From assembly GCA_031551885.1 (NCBI GenBank), contig JAVBMX010000037.1, forward strand, positions 49,368 through 113,367: DNA of 64,000 nt. Reading direction: 5' to 3'. A program made the translations under genes and the position numbers. Positions 61,756 through 64,000 of this stretch are shown here, piece by piece (positions within the stretch are counted from its first letter, which is position 1; each line of letters opens with the position of its first letter). The stretch is from Frigididesulfovibrio sp031551885. GTDB taxonomy: Bacteria > Desulfobacterota > Desulfovibrionia > Desulfovibrionales > Desulfovibrionaceae. Under the pieces are notes generated by a model. The model did not search any database and was not told where the DNA came from. It saw only the letters and a program-made list of their open reading frames with translations.

Positions 61756-62100
61756 GCCGGGTCGAGGCCCATATCCGGCGTTGCCGGGTCGAGCGACATC
61801 ACACCCTATGCCCATTGCCGACAAACCGATGCCAAGCGAGGTCTTGTCCTTGTCGACAATGGGGACGAGGGTGCCGCCCGGTTGGAGGCGGCACAGAGTT
61901 TATCATAGAGCGGGCCTGGGAACGTGATGCCTTACGCAGCCCTGCTTGAGCCTTGACGAGATATTTCTTTTTGGAAATCCCACGGCGTTCCCGCTCATTT
62001 TTTTCTTGCCCAAGCGCCAAGGGAAAGGTTACGTACACCCCCTTGTTTCACTCGCCGTTACTTTTTACCCTCCCGTCATCCGACGGGTATTGGATTCCGT
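61756..62100. other. 345-base gap before typA
   Basis: No convincing gene is seen. A short direct repeat GCCGGGTCGAG occurs twice near 61758 and 61783. TTGACG at about 61953 followed by AT-rich sequence could be part of a promoter for typA. One open frame on the other strand (61799-62038) has no coding features I would trust. Confidence 0.5.
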
Positions 62101-63939
62101 ATGACCCTTATCCGCAACGATTCTCTCCGTAATATCGCCATCATCGCCCACGTCGACCACGGCAAAACCACTCTGGTGGACGCCATGTTCCGGCAGAGCG
62201 GCATTTTTCGCGAAGGCCAGGAAGTAGACGATCGCATCATGGACCGCATGGATCTCGAGCGCGAACGCGGCATCACCATCGCCGCCAAAAACTGCGCGGT
62301 TTCTTGGGACGGCGTGAAGATCAACATCATCGACACGCCCGGTCACTCGGATTTCGGCGGTGAGGTGGAACGCGCTCTCTCCATGGTCACGGGAGCCATT
62401 CTTTTGGTCGACGCTTCCGAAGGCCCCCTGCCCCAGACCCGATTTGTCTTGAAAAAGACCCTTGAAGCCGGTCTGAAGGTCATTGTGGTCGTCAACAAAA
62501 TCGACCGCAAAGACGCCCGCCCCCAGGAAGTGCTCAACGAAATTTACGATCTCTTCATCGACCTCGGCGCGGACGAATCGCAGCTTGATTTCCCTGTGCT
62601 CTACGCCATCGGTCGTGAAGGCGTGGCCATGCACAACCTGGAAGAAAAAGGAACGGACCTCGCGCCGTTGTTTGAAGCCGTTGTGCGCGAACTCCCCGGT
62701 CCGGAACACGACCCGGATGAGCCCTTTCAGATGTTGATCTCGGACCTGGACTACTCCGACTATCTGGGCCGCCTCGCCGTGGGCCGGGTGCGTCACGGCA
62801 CGGCCCGGGCCAAAGAAACCCTGGCCCGGATCAACGAAAGCGGTCAGGTCGTGTCCGCCAAAATCACCAAAATGCAGGTTTACCGTGGTCTGCAACTGGT
62901 CGACGCCGAAGAGGCCGCTCCCGGCGACATCGTGGTGCTGGCCGGTATGGAAGAAGTGGCCATCGGCGACACGGTCTGCATCAAAGAAAATCCCCGAGCC
63001 CTGCCCCGCGTGCAGGTGGACGCCCCCACGGTGTCCATGCTCTTTGCCGCCAACACCTCTCCTCTGGCCGGGCGCGAAGGCAAAATCGTCCAGTCGCGCA
63101 AAATCCGCGAACGCCTGATGCGCGAAACCCTGCGCAACGTGGCCGTGCAGGTCGACGACTCCGACGACATGGACGGCTTCATCGTCAAAGGCCGGGGCGA
63201 ATTCCAGATGGCCATCCTTATCGAGCAGATGCGCCGCGAAGGGTTTGAGCTGAGTGTCGGCCGGCCCAGTGTCATTATGAAGGAAGAGAACGGCGAGCTG
63301 CTTGAGCCTGTTGAGAACCTTCTGGTGGACTGCGATGAAGCCTTCATGGGCGTGGTTACGGAAAAGCTTTCCTACCGCAAAGGCCGTATGACCAGCCTGA
63401 CCAACAACGGCTCCGGCCGGGTGCGCATGGAGTTCACCATCCCCGCGCGCGGGCTTATCGGGTTCCGCGACGAGTTCCTTACCGACACCAAAGGCACCGG
63501 TATTCTCAACTCGTACCTGGCCGGCTATGAGCCGCACCGTGGCGAATTCGCCGTCCGATTCACCGGTTCCATCGTGGCCGACCGCCCCGGCATGGCCGTG
63601 GCCTACGCCATCTATAACCTGGAGCCGCGCGGCGTTCTCTTCATCACCCCCGGCGACCCGATCTATGAAGGTCTGGTCGTGGGTGAGCACAACCGCGACA
63701 ACGATATCGACGTAAACCCCACCAAAGAAAAGAAACTCACCAACCTGCGGGCCTCCGGCAAGGACGAGAACATCACCCTTACGCCGATACGTCCTATGAC
63801 CTTAGAGCGGGCCATTCAATTTGTGGCCGACGACGAGCTGGTTGAAGTCACTCCCAAGTCCATCCGTCTGCGCAAGATGGTTCTGACCGCCCAAGAGCGC
63901 CACCGCATCGCCGGGAAGAAAAAGACGGCGAACGAATAA
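62101..63939 (+). CDS. typA: Ribosome-dependent GTPase TypA/BipA
   Basis: 612 residues. G1 AIIAHVDHGKTTLVDAM, G2 RERGITI, G3 INIIDTPGHSDFGGEVERALSM, G4 NKIDR. Then EF-G-like domains II, III and V and the BipA C-terminal domain with NNGSGRVRMEFTIPARGLIGFR and NLRASGKDENITLTPIRPMTLERAI. TypA binds the ribosome near the EF-G site and helps large-subunit assembly at low temperature or under stress. It starts at ATG 62101 in a weak ribosome context (GATTCCGT). Confidence 0.97.
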   Translation: MTLIRNDSLRNIAIIAHVDHGKTTLVDAMFRQSGIFREGQEVDDRIMDRMDLERERGITIAAKNCAVSWDGVKINIIDTPGHSDFGGEVERALSMVTGAILLVDASEGPLPQTRFVLKKTLEAGLKVIVVVNKIDRKDARPQEVLNEIYDLFIDLGADESQLDFPVLYAIGREGVAMHNLEEKGTDLAPLFEAVVRELPGPEHDPDEPFQMLISDLDYSDYLGRLAVGRVRHGTARAKETLARINESGQVVSAKITKMQVYRGLQLVDAEEAAPGDIVVLAGMEEVAIGDTVCIKENPRALPRVQVDAPTVSMLFAANTSPLAGREGKIVQSRKIRERLMRETLRNVAVQVDDSDDMDGFIVKGRGEFQMAILIEQMRREGFELSVGRPSVIMKEENGELLEPVENLLVDCDEAFMGVVTEKLSYRKGRMTSLTNNGSGRVRMEFTIPARGLIGFRDEFLTDTKGTGILNSYLAGYEPHRGEFAVRFTGSIVADRPGMAVAYAIYNLEPRGVLFITPGDPIYEGLVVGEHNRDNDIDVNPTKEKKLTNLRASGKDENITLTPIRPMTLERAIQFVADDELVEVTPKSIRLRKMVLTAQERHRIAGKKKTANE

Positions 63940-63965
63940 TAAAGGGAAAGAAAATCGTCGGGGGA

Positions 63966-64000
63966 GGAAACCCCAAGGGGCTGAGCCCCTTGGGGTTTCC
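63966..64000. repeat. Perfect palindrome with 16-bp arms at the window end
   Basis: GGAAACCCCAAGGGGC (63966-63981) and GCCCCTTGGGGTTTCC (63985-64000) are exact inverted repeats around TGA, 26 bases after the typA stop. The CCAAGGGG core recurs at 33254. It may extend beyond the window. It may be the typA terminator stem or part of a dispersed repeat. Confidence 0.8.

Noticed and set aside
61799..62038. 79-codon minus-strand frame before typA
   Set aside because: No ribosome site, no motif, and odd composition; it is likely noise.

Overview
The window looks like a chromosomal segment of a GC-rich, Gram-negative sulfate-reducer-type deltaproteobacterium, most likely Desulfovibrionaceae. The reasons are the gene order glyA-fabF-acpP-fabG-fabH-plsX-rpmF-DUF177, the Kdo/Lpt block next to pyrG, a PxxKW cysteine-rich protein, a lone HypC hydrogenase chaperone, and signs of selenium use (a tRNA 2-selenouridine synthase and a probable selenocysteine codon). 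This assignment rests on recognised families and synteny, not on a database search. No prophage, transposase or CRISPR array is visible.

Layout. 1-7.0 kb (minus strand): partial dCMP deaminase, glyA, and the fatty-acid/phospholipid initiation cluster with L32. 7.2-12.4 kb: L28, a glycerate-type dehydrogenase, small conserved proteins, a LysR regulator broken by a frameshift at a G6 tract, a glycosyltransferase and HypC. 12.5-18.7 kb (minus): mnmH/selU, a large soluble hybrid histidine kinase, a TrmJ-type methylase, DUF456 and a Mop molybdate-binding protein. 18.9-22.8 kb: groES-groEL, DUF1992 and an exported orphan protein. 22.9-31.1 kb (minus): an exported protein interrupted by one in-frame UGA in a CPTU context, HU, a MinD/FlhG ATPase, a diguanylate cyclase, prfB with its programmed frameshift, lnt, a CorC-like protein and a membrane-anchored PilZ protein. 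31.2-41.9 kb (minus): mnmG, a five-hairpin intergenic array, an M20 peptidase, a PxxKW protein, a tightly coupled GT9/CgeB/FapA/STAS run and an acyl-CoA ligase.

42-45.3 kb (plus): yajC and a fused secDF. 45.3-47.6 kb is a small, more AT-rich accessory patch beside tRNA-Thr(CGT). It holds a pair of exported paralogues behind a CRP/FNR-type palindrome and an orphan protein. 47.9-49.5 kb: fxsA and a rhomboid protease. 49.9-56.2 kb (minus): a GT92 glycosyltransferase, then lptB-lptA-lptC-kdsC-kdsA-pyrG, the Kdo supply and LPS export operon. 56.3-64 kb (plus): a PurQ-type amidotransferase, two small unknowns, trmFO, two tandem GT2 glycosyltransferases and typA, ending in a 16-bp-arm palindrome.

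Themes that link the genes are envelope construction (fatty acids, Kdo, Lpt, Lnt, six glycosyltransferases of several families), c-di-GMP and flagellar-type control (GGDEF, PilZ, FlhG-like, FapA, STAS), tRNA modification (MnmH, TrmJ, MnmG, TrmFO) and selenium. The most notable signal is the in-frame UGA at 23674-23676, read here as selenocysteine.
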